This document shows, piece by piece, positions 35,761 to 47,533 of a stretch of DNA of 64,000 nucleotides (positions within the stretch are counted from its first letter, which is position 1; each line of letters begins with the position of its first letter). A program made the translations under genes and the position numbers. The notes under the pieces are model-generated. The model was not told the DNA's origin and searched no databases. It worked only from the letters and a program-made list of their open reading frames with translations. The DNA is from Eriocheir sinensis (lineage: Eukaryota > Arthropoda > Malacostraca > Decapoda > Varunidae): contig NC_066529.1 of the NCBI RefSeq assembly GCF_024679095.1, positions 967,001 to 1,031,000 on the forward strand, given 5' to 3'.

Positions 35761-36535
35761 CCCTGTCATTACCTCCCCAGCCACCCCAGTCACGCCCCTC
35801 CCCAGTTATCCCCCCCCCCCAGCACACAGGAGGTTGAAGAGCTAAATGAGGCTTTTGTTCCATTGTTCAGCGCTAGTGACCTTCTTGTTTCGTCTTAAGA
35901 TCATTGCATCCTCCTGCCCTGCCTTGCCTCATGCCGTCCATTTTGGCTTCCTCCTCCTCCTCCTCCTCCTTCTTCTTCTCTCGAGTGATTATATCGATCA
36001 TGAGATTACTGTGTTCTTGAAATTAATGTGTTGTTGTGTATATGTTTTGATAGGATGCGAGAATTAGCGTGACTATACGTTTTCTTTGCGTGTGAGGTTA
36101 TGGAGTTGAAGGTATACTGTTATATATACCTTTTTGCTCAATATGGAATGATAGCGTTAGATCTTTTTTTGGAGGGGAGTTTCAGGCATTAGTTCTTCTT
36201 TTAGTCACTCAGAATATACATTTATGAGCCTTTCTAATTCACTTTCAGTCTAGCCGTTTGACGTATTGTAGATAAGAAGCAACAGGTGACTGAAATCGCT
36301 CCTGAAACAAAACAAAATGGTTAAAAGGAAAGGAAAAGTTGAGTTCTTTAGAAATTCTCTCTCTCTTCGGAAAATGAATTACGGCTTTTATTTCTTGAAC
36401 CGCCATGAATGCCCAACCCACCAACTCCCAAGGAAAGAGAGAAAGAAAAGTAACAGCCGCTGCAAACTTTCTCCGTCGCCAAAATCAAGTTGCGGAAAGT
36501 CGCTCAAAAATTAATTATGTTTTGTTTCGACGACT
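35761..36535. other. Spacer, no gene
   Basis: C-rich to 35820, a short TCC/TTC run at 35950-35980, then unique AT-rich sequence. Confidence 0.5.
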
Positions 36536-36537
36536 GT

Positions 36538-36573
36538 GTGAGTGTGTGTGTGGAGGGGGGGTGGGGGGGGGCG

Positions 36574-36624
<51 letters not shown>

Positions 36625-36930
36625 CCCCTCTCCTCGTCTCGCTGTCTATCTATATCTATCTATCTTCCTATCTATCTATCTACATCCCTGTCCCATTTCT
36701 AAACAAGCAATCTGATACCCATATAACATCCTAATGAGCTAATCACTACTTTGCCATCCTCCTCCTCCTCCTCCTCCTCCTCCTCCTCCTCCTCCTCCTC
36801 GTTGGTCTGTTCTGTAACCTCGACGTAAGCAAACAGTTCACTTAATTGGTATCTTATCTTTCTTTGTCATCCATATTCCTCCTCCTCCTCCTCCTCCTCC
36901 GCCTCCTCCTCCTCCTCCTCCTCTTCTTCT
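36538..36930. repeat. G-run, (GT)n, (TATC)n and (TCC)n tracts
   Basis: A G-rich run at 36552-36574, GT at 36578-36622, CTAT repeats at 36643-36682, and TCC at 36758-36800 and 36876-36925. Confidence 0.95.
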
Positions 36931-37058
36931 TCTTCTTCTCCCTCCTCTTCCTCCTCCTGCATTCTCCTCTCCTATGAATATATTGAAATTCTTCGTGTTT
37001 TTTTTTTCTTCTTCGTTGCCATCCCGCGGTTGCCCCGAATTTTTATTAATCTCTCTTA

Positions 37059-37229
<171 letters not shown>

Positions 37230-37404
37230 ATTCCCTCCTCCTTCACCCCCTCGCCCCTTCACCCCTTCAACCCCCCTTCCTTACCCCCTCGCTCACCCCT
37301 TCAACCCCCTTCCTTACCCCCTCGCTCACCCTTTCTCTCCTTTCCCCCCTCCTCTCTCTCCTCTTCCTCTCCTGTTACCCCGCTCCCGTATACCAAACTC
37401 CCCC

Positions 37405-37450
37405 GACCCCTTCTGCAACCTCGAGTCCTCCTCCTCCTCCTCCTCCTCCC
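37405..37450. repeat. (CTC)n microsatellite
   Basis: CTC triplets at about 37426-37449. Confidence 0.93.
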
Positions 37451-37617
37451 ACCCAGCCTTGCCCAGTCCGAGTTGTGGTAATTAGAGGATTTATAATTGA
37501 AAAACCACCTCATCAAGAAGCTCATTATGTATAGATATAAATAGATTAATATTACTTCCCTGTGGTTTCAATTCCACATGTGTGCTTGTGTGTGTGAGGG
37601 GAGGAGGGGGGAGGTGC

Positions 37618-37618
<1 letters not shown>

Positions 37619-37673
<55 letters not shown>

Positions 37674-37771
37674 CGTATTCTTTCTTTAAATTTTCCATCT
37701 TCATCCAGTTTTTTTCACTTTTTCCCTATTTTTTTTTTTTTTTCGTTTTTCAGTCTCAATGTACCCTTTTA

Positions 37772-37816
<45 letters not shown>
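37619..37816. repeat. (GT)n and (CT)n
   Basis: GT at 37620-37671, a T-rich stretch with poly(T) near 37731, and CT at 37776-37815. Confidence 0.97.
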
Positions 37817-37819
<3 letters not shown>

Positions 37820-37939
37820 CTACTCCACTTTTGTCTTCCTCCCCTATATCATTTCACCCACTTTTCCCAGTCGTTCTTTTCCATTCCTCGTATCATTTAT
37901 CCTTCTTTTCCTTTATTTCCTACATTCTTATTTGATTCT

Positions 37940-38480
37940 CTACCCGTCATGTTTCCTCATCCTCTCCGTTCTTCTCGTTCCTCCGTTCTTCCATTTATTT
38001 TCTCCGTTCATCCTTGCTCCTTTCCCTTTTCCTAGCTCTTTACTCCTTACGTTCTTTCTTTAATTCTCTTCTGCTCACGTTTCCTCAACCTGTCCGTTCT
38101 TGTTGTTCTGCAGTTCTTCCTTCCTTATATTATCCATCCTTTCTTCTTTTTATCCTTTCTCCATTACGTCCAGACCAGAAACGTTCTTACATTCTTTCTT
38201 AATCCTCTGTTGTTCATCTTTCCTCATCCTTCCCGTTCTTTTCGTTCTTGTTCTTCCATCCTCCTCCCTTTCTCCTTCACGCCCAGACTCCCCAGAAACG
38301 TTGCATCATCTTTGGGTGGCTCCGTTCTTATATCCTTTCTTAATCCTCCATTCATGTTTACTCCTATCCGTTCTTCAGTTCTCCCTTCCCTATATTCTCC
38401 GTCCATCCCTCTCCCTTCCTTTCTCCTTCACGCCCAGACTCCCCAGAAACGTTACATCATCCCTTGGTGGCTTCGTTGAC
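37940..38480. repeat. Tandem repeat, unit about 129-141 bp, four copies
   Basis: 'tcctcatcct.tccgttctt' anchors lie near 37952, 38081, 38221 and 38362. 'ctccttcacgcccagactcc' plus 'ccagaaacgtt' occurs at 38271 and 38423, and a degraded form near 38160. Confidence 0.88.
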
Positions 38481-38559
38481 GGCCAGAAAACCTGTCTTCC
38501 GCATGGTCCCAATTTATATTCCGTTAGGAAGGAAGAGGGCAAGGAGGTGTGGGAGGGAA

Positions 38560-39200
38560 GACTAGACGGGGGAGGAGGAGGAAGGGAAGAAGAAGCGGAG
38601 GCGACAAGGAAGGAAGAAGGATGCTGGTGAGGAGGAGGGGACAAAAAAGAATGGGGGGAGTTTGATGTGAGGGGGGAGGGAGGAGAGAGGGAGGGAGGGA
38701 AAAGGATAGTTTGGAGGAAAGAAAAAAAAAGTGTGTGCAGTGAAGAGGAGGAGGAGGAGGAAGTAAAGCTGAAAGTTGAGGGAAAGAGGAGAGAGAAGGA
38801 GGGAAGGAGGGAGGGATAGAAAGAGAAATGTTTACGAAATAGGAGGAAGGAAGTTTGAGGAGACAGAGGGAGAGAGAGGAGGAAGGTGAGAATGAAGGAA
38901 CAAGGATAAAGAAAAGAGAGGGAAGAAGGTTAGGAGGAGGAAGGGAAGAAGGTGCAGGGATAACAAAGATGAGAAAGAGAGAGAGGGAAGGATCAGAAGG
39001 AAGGAAGGAAGGAAGGAAGGGAGAAATATCAGGTAGAGAGGAAAGAGAGGGAAGAGGAAGAGGAGGAGTAAGGGGAAAAGGTACATGGATAAGAGAGATG
39101 AGAAAGAGAGAGAGGAAGAGGGTCAGAAGGAAGGAAGGGAGAGAGAAATGTCAGATAGAGAAAGAGAGATAGAGAGAGGGGAGAGGAAGAGGAAGAGCGA
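38560..39200. repeat. Purine-rich DNA with a 128-bp tandem repeat
   Basis: 'gataa.a.agatgagaaagagagag' occurs at 38959 and 39087, followed by 'tcagaaggaaggaagg' in both. A third weaker unit lies near 38860. Confidence 0.8.
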
Positions 39201-39256
39201 GAGGGGACTGATGGGAAAAGATCAACAGAATATTGCGCTGATGAAAATGCAACAGG

Positions 39257-39261
<5 letters not shown>

Positions 39262-39293
<32 letters not shown>

Positions 39294-39295
39294 CC
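39262..39295. repeat. (CT)n microsatellite
   Basis: A short CT tract ending in CCCC. Confidence 0.95.
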
Positions 39296-39338
39296 CAGCC
39301 CATAAACACATGATTAACACCTTTTCTCCTTTCTTCAG

Positions 39339-39418
39339 GTACACAAGAGTTCCGTGGAGGAGAAAATGTTAGCAATCACACAGGAATGAACGCGGTGCTT
39401 CAAGAGGTGGACCACTGA
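39339..39418 (+). CDS. Candidate terminal exon, unrecognised
   Basis: Preceded by a good acceptor (cttttctcctttcttcag). Two frames remain open from it; one ends NAVLQEVDH at a TGA (39416-39418). No family was recognised and no partner exon was identified. It may be chance. Confidence 0.15.
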
Positions 39419-39544
39419 ACTAAAAGAAAATAAAGTCACAGAAAAAAAAATGCCACTGAGAGGAAAGCAAAAAGAGGAATGTGAGGTAAGGAGCGATTAC
39501 TTTAAGTTGTTATTCTAGATATTAGTTTGTCAGAGAATAAGTGC

Positions 39545-39640
39545 AGTGACACAAACAGACAGGTATAGACAGACACAGAAAGGCATACCAGAGACAGACA
39601 GACACACAGAGAGACACAGACAGACAGACGGATGGTTCTA
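39545..39640. repeat. GACA-rich degenerate repeat
   Basis: Imperfect acagacagacacaga runs over about 90 bp. Confidence 0.8.
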
Positions 39641-39929
39641 ATAGTATTGCCAATGGCTATGAAGATACATGCCATCAATTATCTGCCTCGATCCTAGAGA
39701 CTCAATGTTGCTCCTCCAATTATGCCTTTCCGAGAATTCACCAATCATAAATTAATTTCACATTTCTCTGCATTATTAATATATTACTCTTGGCTTGTGT
39801 GGTGCCAGAGCTTATTCTTCTCTGACTTTGGTTCGAGTTCTTTGTGTGTGTAGAGTTCAAGCGTAACATTTATGACGCGAAGGACAAAAGACTGTCTCGA
39901 TGCGCATAGATTTCTTTGAACTTGCAGGC

Positions 39930-39950
39930 GACACACACACGCACACACAC

Positions 39951-40043
<93 letters not shown>
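39930..40043. repeat. (CA)n microsatellite
   Basis: An imperfect CA run from 39931, then a pure CA tract at about 39954-40042. Confidence 0.98.
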
Positions 40044-40046
<3 letters not shown>

Positions 40047-40119
40047 ACAGTCATGAAAACACACATTATTAGTCTCTTAACGTTTTACTCCCTTTCAAAT
40101 CCTCTCGTAAATAGCTGAT

Positions 40120-40430
40120 AAAGTTATGGCACGCGGCGGGAACATGAAGGAGGGAGCATTATGGCACATTGACAGCTGCTAAAGAGGGAGCCAGCGCGCG
40201 GTGATTGCCTCCACGGTAAGCCAACCTCACTCTGCTCTGCGCCGAAGCTCTGTAAACAATGGCTGGGAGACTGGCACCAGCGCATCACCCAACATAAACA
40301 CCGAAGATCCCGCCCGTCAATATTTACTCAAGCATTTTATTGAAGTGATCCTGTTGTTGGCTGTCACCTTCCCATACTTGCCCTCCGCGCCGATGTGTTG
40401 GGGCTGGCGGGTGAGGGGAGCTATTTAGAG
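40120..40430. other. Unique GC-balanced island
   Basis: Non-repetitive, with CpGs and a possible plus-strand donor (cacg|gtaagc near 40215). No protein-like frame. A possible promoter-proximal or conserved non-coding segment; inference only. Confidence 0.3.
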
Positions 40431-40796
40431 ACCGATAGGAACGCGCGTGAATGCCTCCTCATCTACGGTGATTCGCGTCCTGTCTGTGTTAGTAATGTCA
40501 CTAAGGTTCATCTTATTAACAGAGGAAGCGAAAACGAATCTGCACTCACTAGACGTAGGTACTGGAGGAAGGCAGGAAGAGAAAACAGGATATGGAGGAG
40601 GAGGAGGAAGAGAGGTAAAGCTACTGGAGGAAAGCAAGAAGAGAAAATAGGAGGAAGAGAAGGAGGAGAGATAAAAAAATGACGCCAACGGGAAAGAGAG
40701 AAAACAATCAGTCGAGAGTGTTTAAAGAAAATAAGGAAGAATATTCACTCCCTTGTACACACCCGGCACACACCTGTTTGCAAATGTAATTCAACC

Positions 40797-40798
<2 letters not shown>

Positions 40799-40861
<63 letters not shown>
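40799..40861. repeat. (CA)n microsatellite
   Basis: A pure CA tract of about 60 bp. Confidence 0.98.
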
Positions 40862-40862
<1 letters not shown>

Positions 40863-41058
40863 CACACGTATAATATCCAGCTTCACATACGCCTGCGGAA
40901 ATTCAGGGAACACCGTACGTAACAAGCCTCAGCTGCTGTAATTTGTAGTTAATGAGCCAGCAGTGCCGAGGATGTCACCGCCCTCCCTCTGTTCCGTCCT
41001 GACAATATCGACGAGGAAGGTCACGACGAGCCACACGAGGACAGTTAGTAAGAGACGT

Positions 41059-41061
<3 letters not shown>

Positions 41062-41105
<44 letters not shown>

Positions 41106-41106
41106 G
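41062..41106. repeat. (GT)n microsatellite
   Basis: A GT tract of about 38 bp, then cgtgtg. Confidence 0.97.
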
Positions 41107-41259
41107 CAACAATTTTCTCTTTCACTCCACGTCAGTTTTAAGAAGGAAGGCTCTCGCGAGTGTTGGTCATTTGCCTCCCTTGTTGAACAGAATATAGCGA
41201 GGGTAGAAGTGTTCGTATTGCATAGAGTTCTTCTGGTCCTCCTTCTTCCTGTCCCTTCT

Positions 41260-41310
41260 CCTCCTCCTTCTACTCCTTATTCTCCTCCTCCTCCTCCTCC
41301 CTAGTCTCCT
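41260..41310. repeat. (CTC/CTT)n imperfect repeat
   Basis: Triplet pyrimidine run. Confidence 0.9.
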
Positions 41311-41779
41311 CCTCATCCACTTAAAGGAGAAGAACATTGATTGAAGTAGGTGGCCACTTGAAAAAAGACGAAAATGTCCACTACCAGAGCGAGGTGGCGG
41401 GCGGGGTGAGGCCTTCACGGTGGTCAGGGAAGGGGACGAGCCACACCCCGCGGCAGGGACAGGCGAGGTTAGAAATAAGCTTGAGGACATTTTTTCTGGG
41501 GTTTTACAGTGAAGAAACCAGCTTGAGGGCAAAAACAAAGGAGAAAAACGCTACCCACTGCTCCTATGAAAATAAAAAGAACTGAGTGGCGAGAAGAGAG
41601 GTCAGTTTCGAGTAGAGAGGCGTCTTAATACATAATGTTGAATGGAAACCTATCTACGTACCTCATGAACCCTCTGCTCATGCCAAGATAAGAAGAGTGT
41701 ATGAGCATCGAGGTTGTGTTAAAGTATACAATCTGAGGGTTTCGATCCCCTATTGTACCCGTCAGAATAGTCTCTCGTA

Positions 41780-41950
41780 GCAGTTTTAGGGGTTCTCAGA
41801 GGTTGTTTTATGAGCACAGTGATAGCTTTGCAAGGACTCCGCACCACGAGCCGGAAGAAACACCCATGAGAACCCGACTAACCTTTGATGTGGCCTGTAA
41901 AGCTAATTGCAATGGGAGGCCGAGGCGTTTGAATAAGGATACGGGGCCCT
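41780..41950 (-). repeat. Interspersed repeat family A, copy 1 (diverged)
   Basis: Shares with the copies at 44188-44420 and 53240-53440 the plus-strand phrases 'aggggtt...ttttatga', 'gaaacacccatgagaaccc' and 'gaggcgtttga.taa.gata'. On the minus strand the shared frame reads SYHCAHKTTSENP, then a stop, then NCYERL, matching DYHQGHKTTPRN...LY in copy 2. Family unknown. Confidence 0.5.
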
Positions 41951-42469
41951 CAAGGCTCAATCACGTCCCCTCTTCCTCTCATCCCCTACACAGTGAACGC
42001 TCGTGACCTGCTACTTAAATCTTAGGGGCAGACCGTCCTGAGCTATGTTACTGATGCTGAAATACTTAAACGACGAATTATAGCGTGTGCTGGGATAACA
42101 GAACTTGTGAATACATCTTAAAACCCGTACAAACTTCTTAATCGTCACTACAGGTGTTCTTGCGAGTTGTTTTTTACGCTCCGCCAGAATCGGTAAATAG
42201 ACTTTGGCTTGCGGGTGATATCGTAGAAATCTTGAATGTCGAGGTCTGGCTGTTAGTGACTTCAGGCCCAACAATCTAACACCAAGCATTTTCTCTTCGC
42301 TTCGTGTACATTCCTGTGGTGAACGACGCCGCACAGTACAGAGAAAAGGTGTCGCTGGAGAGTGGCTGAGAAACTGGCATTTTCGTGCAGTCCAGCGCCT
42401 CCTGTTTCCTCCTCGGCCTTTCCACTCCCCTCCGCCCTTTGCGCTTCTCTCCTCGGCCAGCCGCCAGCC

Positions 42470-42471
42470 GC

Positions 42472-42502
<31 letters not shown>

Positions 42503-42660
42503 CCGCCGCGCAGGTATTGTCTAGTCAAGTGGATTCAAGGTGAGCTATTTCCTGCTGAACACCCAAGAGGAAGGCACCGAGAATGATGATAATGATGATG
42601 ATGATGATGATGATGATGATTGTGTGTGTGCGCGTGCGTGTACGTGTTTCTGTGTGCGTA
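42470..42660. repeat. (CA)n, (GAT)n and GT-rich run
   Basis: (CA)11 at 42478-42501, GAT triplets at 42580-42620, then an imperfect GT/CGTG run. Confidence 0.95.
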
Positions 42661-42762
42661 TGAGAGGGTTGGGGGAGTAACAGTACGTAGGTGACAAAAA
42701 AAATTAACACTTAATACTGGAGCATGAATTTAATATTTTCTAATTACCGTGGCTGCCAACCT

Positions 42763-42764
42763 AG

Positions 42765-42848
<84 letters not shown>

Positions 42849-42850
42849 CT
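42763..42850. repeat. Compound (GT)n(GA)n
   Basis: GT at 42779-42820 passes into GA at 42821-42848. Confidence 0.98.
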
Positions 42851-42869
42851 AGCCATTACCCGCTACAAT

Positions 42870-43210
42870 AGGAGCGGTATACGGGCCCCCCTCCCTGGAC
42901 CGAACCTGACCCCCGGCCACAATGTCATTTTAATTGGTCAATTTCGGCCACATTTCCTTCATTCTCCGCGCTTCCCCCATCGCCTTCAATCATTATCGCT
43001 TCCCCTTCCTCCCCTTACAACTTTGTCCCTCGGCCGCACTGACCCAGCCGCGACGGAAACAGTTAAGGATCAGCGTCCACGGCCGCGGCTCAAGGTTCGT
43101 CCACACAGAGATTTCAGTCCAAAGTTTTGCCGCGATCCCCAAAGCGTGTTAATGAACATGGAGGAACCTGCGGCCCCGGTGATCAGCTTGAAGGGTGTAA
43201 ACTTTTTCTT
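42870..43210. other. Unique CpG-containing island
   Basis: Non-repetitive, GC-balanced, with short overlapping frames that lack recognisable domains. A possible conserved non-coding segment; inference only. Confidence 0.3.
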
Positions 43211-43516
43211 TCTCTCTCTTTTTATCACTTAAGACGCCCTCTGATGGTTAGCTGCCTCGCCCTTGTGGACCTCAAACAAAAACTAGCGCCGAGAAAAAAA
43301 ATTGCATCAGACAAAACGCAGTGAAAAATGTATAAAGATTTTTGTTTCATACATGTCTCTCGCGTGCATGATGTTTATTTATGAAGGATTATTATTTATG
43401 AAAGGGGAAAAAAACTGGGTGGCAACTCGGAAATAAATACAGCTCTTCAGCTTTCATATTCATAAATCACGGAGTTGGTAGGATAAGAGTGAGTATATAT
43501 GTGTGTTTGTGTCTGT

Positions 43517-43518
<2 letters not shown>

Positions 43519-43582
<64 letters not shown>
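43519..43582. repeat. (GT)n microsatellite, about 63 bp
   Basis: A pure GT tract. Confidence 0.98.
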
Positions 43583-43585
<3 letters not shown>

Positions 43586-43904
43586 TTCAGGTCCACAGAG
43601 AACAAAGTTTTTCTCAAAGATGGACTAATCTTTCCTCGTCAAAAGCAAAAATTTAATTATCAGTCACAAATGAATATGAACTACCAATTTGCCGCGGAGG
43701 AGACAGAGAATGACACGGAACTTTGCTTTTGAAATTAAGTTGAACAGTATCATTTTCTTTTCCACGACGCCTTACGTATGCAAGAAATTAAGACGAATTC
43801 ACATGGATCCAAAACTTCCAAACACAGAAAAGCAGTATATCTTAACAACCATTTTTGGCTTTGTACTGATTTTTCACAGTTAGCCTTTATTTTGTTTATT
43901 CGAA

Positions 43905-44185
43905 TCAAATTTTTAGTTATCTTTGGAATATTAAAAATGAGAATGGCGCGTTCGAAAGCCTCACAGGGCACAAGGAAGCAATAAAAGGAACTGCTTAGGG
44001 AATGGAATCAGAGGGGTCACATTTTTAAACATTCCGGCGTCTATGTCAAATTTTTAGTCATCTTTGGAATATTAAAAATGAGAATGGCGCGTTCAAAAGC
44101 CTCACAGGGCACAAGGAAGCAATAAAAGGAGCTGCTTAGGGAATGGAATCAGAGGGGTCACATTTTTAAACATTCCGGCGTCTAT
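43905..44185. repeat. 141-bp head-to-tail duplication
   Basis: Copy 1 (43905-44045) and copy 2 (44046-44185) are offset by 141 bp and nearly identical; the few differences include ttat/tcat, ttcgaa/ttcaaa and ggaact/ggagct. Both contain 'aatattaaaaatgagaatgg' and end 'aacattccggcgtctat'. It directly abuts repeat family A copy 2. Confidence 0.97.
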
Positions 44186-44187
44186 AT

Positions 44188-44420
44188 ACATACATTTCAC
44201 AAAGCTTTCGTAGAGGTCTGGAGCATATCTTGGGGTAGCTTTATCGTCGTCCAAGTACACACACTTTACACGGCTTACATAGAGGTCTTCAACGTTTCTA
44301 GGGGTAGTTTTATGACCCTGGTGGTAGTCTGACCCTTCATCTGTACCGTGAACGTAAAAAAAACACTCGTGAGAACCTGATTCATGTCCTTTTTGGGCCA
44401 AAGCGTCTGAGAATATCGAA
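44188..44420 (-). repeat. Interspersed repeat family A, copy 2, open on the minus strand
   Basis: Contains an internal tandem pair of about 67 bp (acatttcacaaagctttcg... and acactttacacggcttac...). On the minus strand the frame is open throughout and gives two 22-residue repeats (TTPRNVEDLYVSRVKCVY and ATPRYAPDLYESFVKCMY). The copy at 53240-53440 aligns in the same frame. It could be a decayed coding element or simply conserved DNA. No protein family was recognised. Confidence 0.55.
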
Positions 44421-44536
44421 ACAGCGAGAGAGGGCTGAGAACACGTCGGCGACCCACCCTGAGCTACGGCCCATGAACAGAGGCAGTCGCGCAAACATGT
44501 TTACCCTCGGCCGCCTGCAGTTAGGAGAAGGACTTA

Positions 44537-44779
44537 GGGCCAGTTTCACAGTTCCCCGTGATGGGTTAGTAAGCTCCCAAACCAATACCAGAGCCTTTGA
44601 AATTTCCTTGTATAGTGTCTGGTGTTTATATTTAAGTTCACAAATTTGATGAAACTATACGGGAAAAGTCTTGTGTATTTAGTGTGGCATCGAAGACCTC
44701 ACCATTTTGGATTGTATGGGATTCTATAGTTTGGTTCGGGCTGTTACGAAGACACTGTGTTGGACTGTGAAATCGGCTC
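44537..44779. mobile_element. MITE, PIF/Harbinger (Tourist)-like
   Basis: A 243-bp element with imperfect terminal inverted repeats. The left end is GGGCCAGTTTCACAG. The right end, reverse-complemented, is GAGCCGATTTCACAG. Similarity continues inward for about 50-60 bp (gtaagctcccaaaccaa versus gtaacagcccgaaccaa). It is flanked on both sides by TTA (44534-44536 and 44780-44782), the target duplication expected for Harbinger-type transposition. It has no coding capacity, so it would need a transposase in trans. Superfamily is inferred from TIR start and TSD. Confidence 0.65.
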
Positions 44780-45022
44780 TTAGACATAACACGCTACCTA
44801 GTACTCCATCCTTAGTCCCCCGAGGCGCTGTATCGTCGACCTCGCTGCTCATTAGAAGAAAGAAGGAATGAGACGAAAGAAATTGGGTCTTTAGGGGCGG
44901 TTGGGAAATAGCAAGGAAGTGGGTGCGGGCTTCTGGGGAATATTGTAAGCCCGTTTTGTAATATTTTTCTTTATTTTTGTTGTTGTTGAATGTGGAGTGT
45001 TTGTTTTTGTACTCACCTCTGC

Positions 45023-45030
<8 letters not shown>

Positions 45031-45085
<55 letters not shown>

Positions 45086-45110
45086 ACACACACACACACA
45101 CACACACACG
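45031..45110. repeat. Compound (CT)n(CA)n
   Basis: CT at 45031-45081 runs directly into CA at 45084-45109. This is the reverse complement of the GT-then-GA order seen elsewhere. Confidence 0.98.
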
Positions 45111-45217
45111 CTAATTAAAGCTTCATATCAGTTTACTTGAAGGTCCGTATAATGACTCTGAGGCTGTTTGACGAAGGGGGAGGGGGGGAGGCATCGTCAA
45201 GTAGAATAAAAGATCAA

Positions 45218-45220
<3 letters not shown>

Positions 45221-45301
<81 letters not shown>
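45221..45301. repeat. (GA)n microsatellite, about 80 bp
   Basis: A pure GA tract followed by A-rich purine DNA. Confidence 0.98.
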
Positions 45302-45302
<1 letters not shown>

Positions 45303-45429
45303 GGAAAAAAAGAATGAAAGTAGGAAAAGAAAGGAAATGAGAAAGAGAAAAAGAAAAAGAAAAGAGAAAAAAAAATAGAGAGAAAAAGAAAGAAAGAATG
45401 GAATAACGTAAAAAAGAAGTTGAGAAAAA

Positions 45430-46630
45430 AAAGTACCCCTTCCATCAGTCAAATCCCTCGCCTGCACCACGGTATATATAACAACTTGAACAAATACACC
45501 AAGGCCACAATATCGCCTTCAGAGTGGACACGAAGGAGAGGGCGAGACAAATTTCATAGTGTGTCGAGTCTCAAAAGCCCGTGTGTTTTGTCAAGAATTT
45601 TTTTGTTCATAAGTAAAACAAAATGCGAAAGTTACACAACTTCCCTCAGAAAATTTGCTGCAAGTTTGAAATTTCGTTTGAGAGAGTTATATTTGTTTAT
45701 TAAAATGAAGCAGGAAAATGCAACATGAAACTCGAGGCCTACTTGCATGGACCGGACGAAGCTAATTGACCGAGCGGCGCAGAAAAGATTGTAATACGGG
45801 ATGGAAGAAACAATTCGTGAGGTGGTTTTCAATATATTTTAGCGAAGAGAATAAATTCTCCAACTCCGACGTGAAGAACAGATATTGATCATGGAGGGTG
45901 ACAGACAGACAGACAGACAGACACAAGCATGGCTGCATAATCAAAATACACTGAAGTATATAAAGAGGTCACATGTGAAAGGTTTCGGAAAGACTCGTGA
46001 CACGCTGAGTGAGGGGAAAAGGAATGAGTAAACAGCCCGCGGGTAAACGTGTGTGAGGATGGGAGGCGCAGAGAAGAGAAAATAAACACTCGCCACATGG
46101 GGATGGATGTGAATGAAGGGCTTGTGGAACCTTACTTATTTTGTCCCCTTTGTGGCTGCCCCATTCCGCCTCACCCAAAAGCGCCGCAAATATGGCCAGA
46201 AACACCCTCAGGTATCAGCGGTGTACTGGGAGGAGACGCGACGTCCTTGCTGGGCGCGGGAGGCCTGGGGCGTGAGCGGCCCCGCTGTGAGGTCTCCTTA
46301 CCCTTGATGGTCTGCTCAGAGACGTCGTTGTCCACTGTCCTACGCAGTCCTCACCGCAGTCCGTGACCTCGAAGCCACTAAGGGATGTGTTATTATCGGT
46401 GGCTTCAGCCATCCGTGCAATAGCTTCATCATAATCGGTGAAGCCATGGATGATATTAAGGCTCAGGCCTACCACGACCCTCCTCGTTCCCCGCCGCCGT
46501 GTTCATCGTGGAGGAGGCTGCCACTGGCCAATTTCGCGACACTCTTGGGCGAGGATATTCCGTTGTCTTGTATAACTCTTGATGACAACCTAATCACCGA
46601 CATACAGGAACGTCAAAAAAGAAATGTAAA
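45430..46630. other. Unique stretch with unrecognised frames
   Basis: A GACA run at 45901-45922. Both strands of 46100-46620 carry protein-like frames: minus 46475-46215 includes IIHGFTDYDEAIARMAEATD, and plus 46446-46637 begins MDDIKAQAYHDPP. A minus-strand donor-like gtaagg lies near 46301. No family recognised; at most one strand can be real. Confidence 0.3.
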
Positions 46631-46632
46631 CC

Positions 46633-46765
<133 letters not shown>

Positions 46766-47431
46766 CAAGGACACCTTGCCGTAAGTGATAATGAGGAGGT
46801 TGTCATTAATCTTCCAAGTTCCAAATGGACGACATGGCGAAGGCAAGGGAAGTGTTGCGTTAGAATCCCTGGGCCTCCTCCTGTCCCGCCTCGTGGTGAT
46901 TAAACACGTTCTCCTGTTGATGGTTTGTTTCCGTGTTCAACTCTCCGGTAATCAACGTGTTTTTCCCTTCAATGAAAAGCATACTGCCATTACTCGCTGT
47001 CACTCATCAGACACTTTTGTTTAGTGCATCACTGGACTCTCCCGCTGTTGGCACTCACGCATATTGAGAGGAAAATTCTGCCATTGGTAACTCCTATGAT
47101 TAAAAATAATTATATACTGTGGCGCTTGTAGAGTTGGTAAAACACAAATACACCGATATGCATTGATTATTACCTGTGCCCTGTTTTTACGTGTGTTTAT
47201 TGTGTGTCTCTTTCGTCGGATTGGTTTCGCATATCAATTATAATCAAATCGAGGATGTGAAGCTCCGGGAAGTAAGATAGCCTTGATGGTCTTGCAGTTT
47301 CCTTCGTTTCAAAAGGTTCAGTTTCGCAAATAAATAATTCATTAGTTTTCAACCATCTCCGTTTTATTTTTTATATATCATCATCACGGAGCTTAGTGTT
47401 ATCATTGTTTAGCACTTTCCTCCTCTTCCAG

Positions 47432-47533
47432 GAACTGAGGCAAGTCCTGCAACCTTTGTTATTTTACGTCGAGTATCCTGACTGGAGACATCTAGAGGCA
47501 TTCAGAGAAATTAGTCTCTTTTTCTTTGATTAA
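47432..47533 (+). CDS. Candidate terminal coding exon, unrecognised
   Basis: A very good acceptor (agcactttcctcctcttccag) ends at 47431. The first frame from it is open for 33 codons, begins ELRQVLQPLLFYVEYPDWRH and ends at TAA (47531-47533). Composition is protein-like and non-repetitive. No partner exon or family was recognised, so it may be chance. Confidence 0.25.
   Translation, partial: ELRQVLQPLLFYVEYPDWRHLEAFREISLFFFD

Noticed and set aside
41725..41765. Possible B-box 'gggtttcgatcccc'
   Set aside because: It has one extra T relative to the consensus and no A box or element body. Too weak to call a SINE.
42011..42502. 163-residue minus-strand frame
   Set aside because: It starts within (CA)n and shows no recognised domain or splice structure. 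Basic, chance-like composition.
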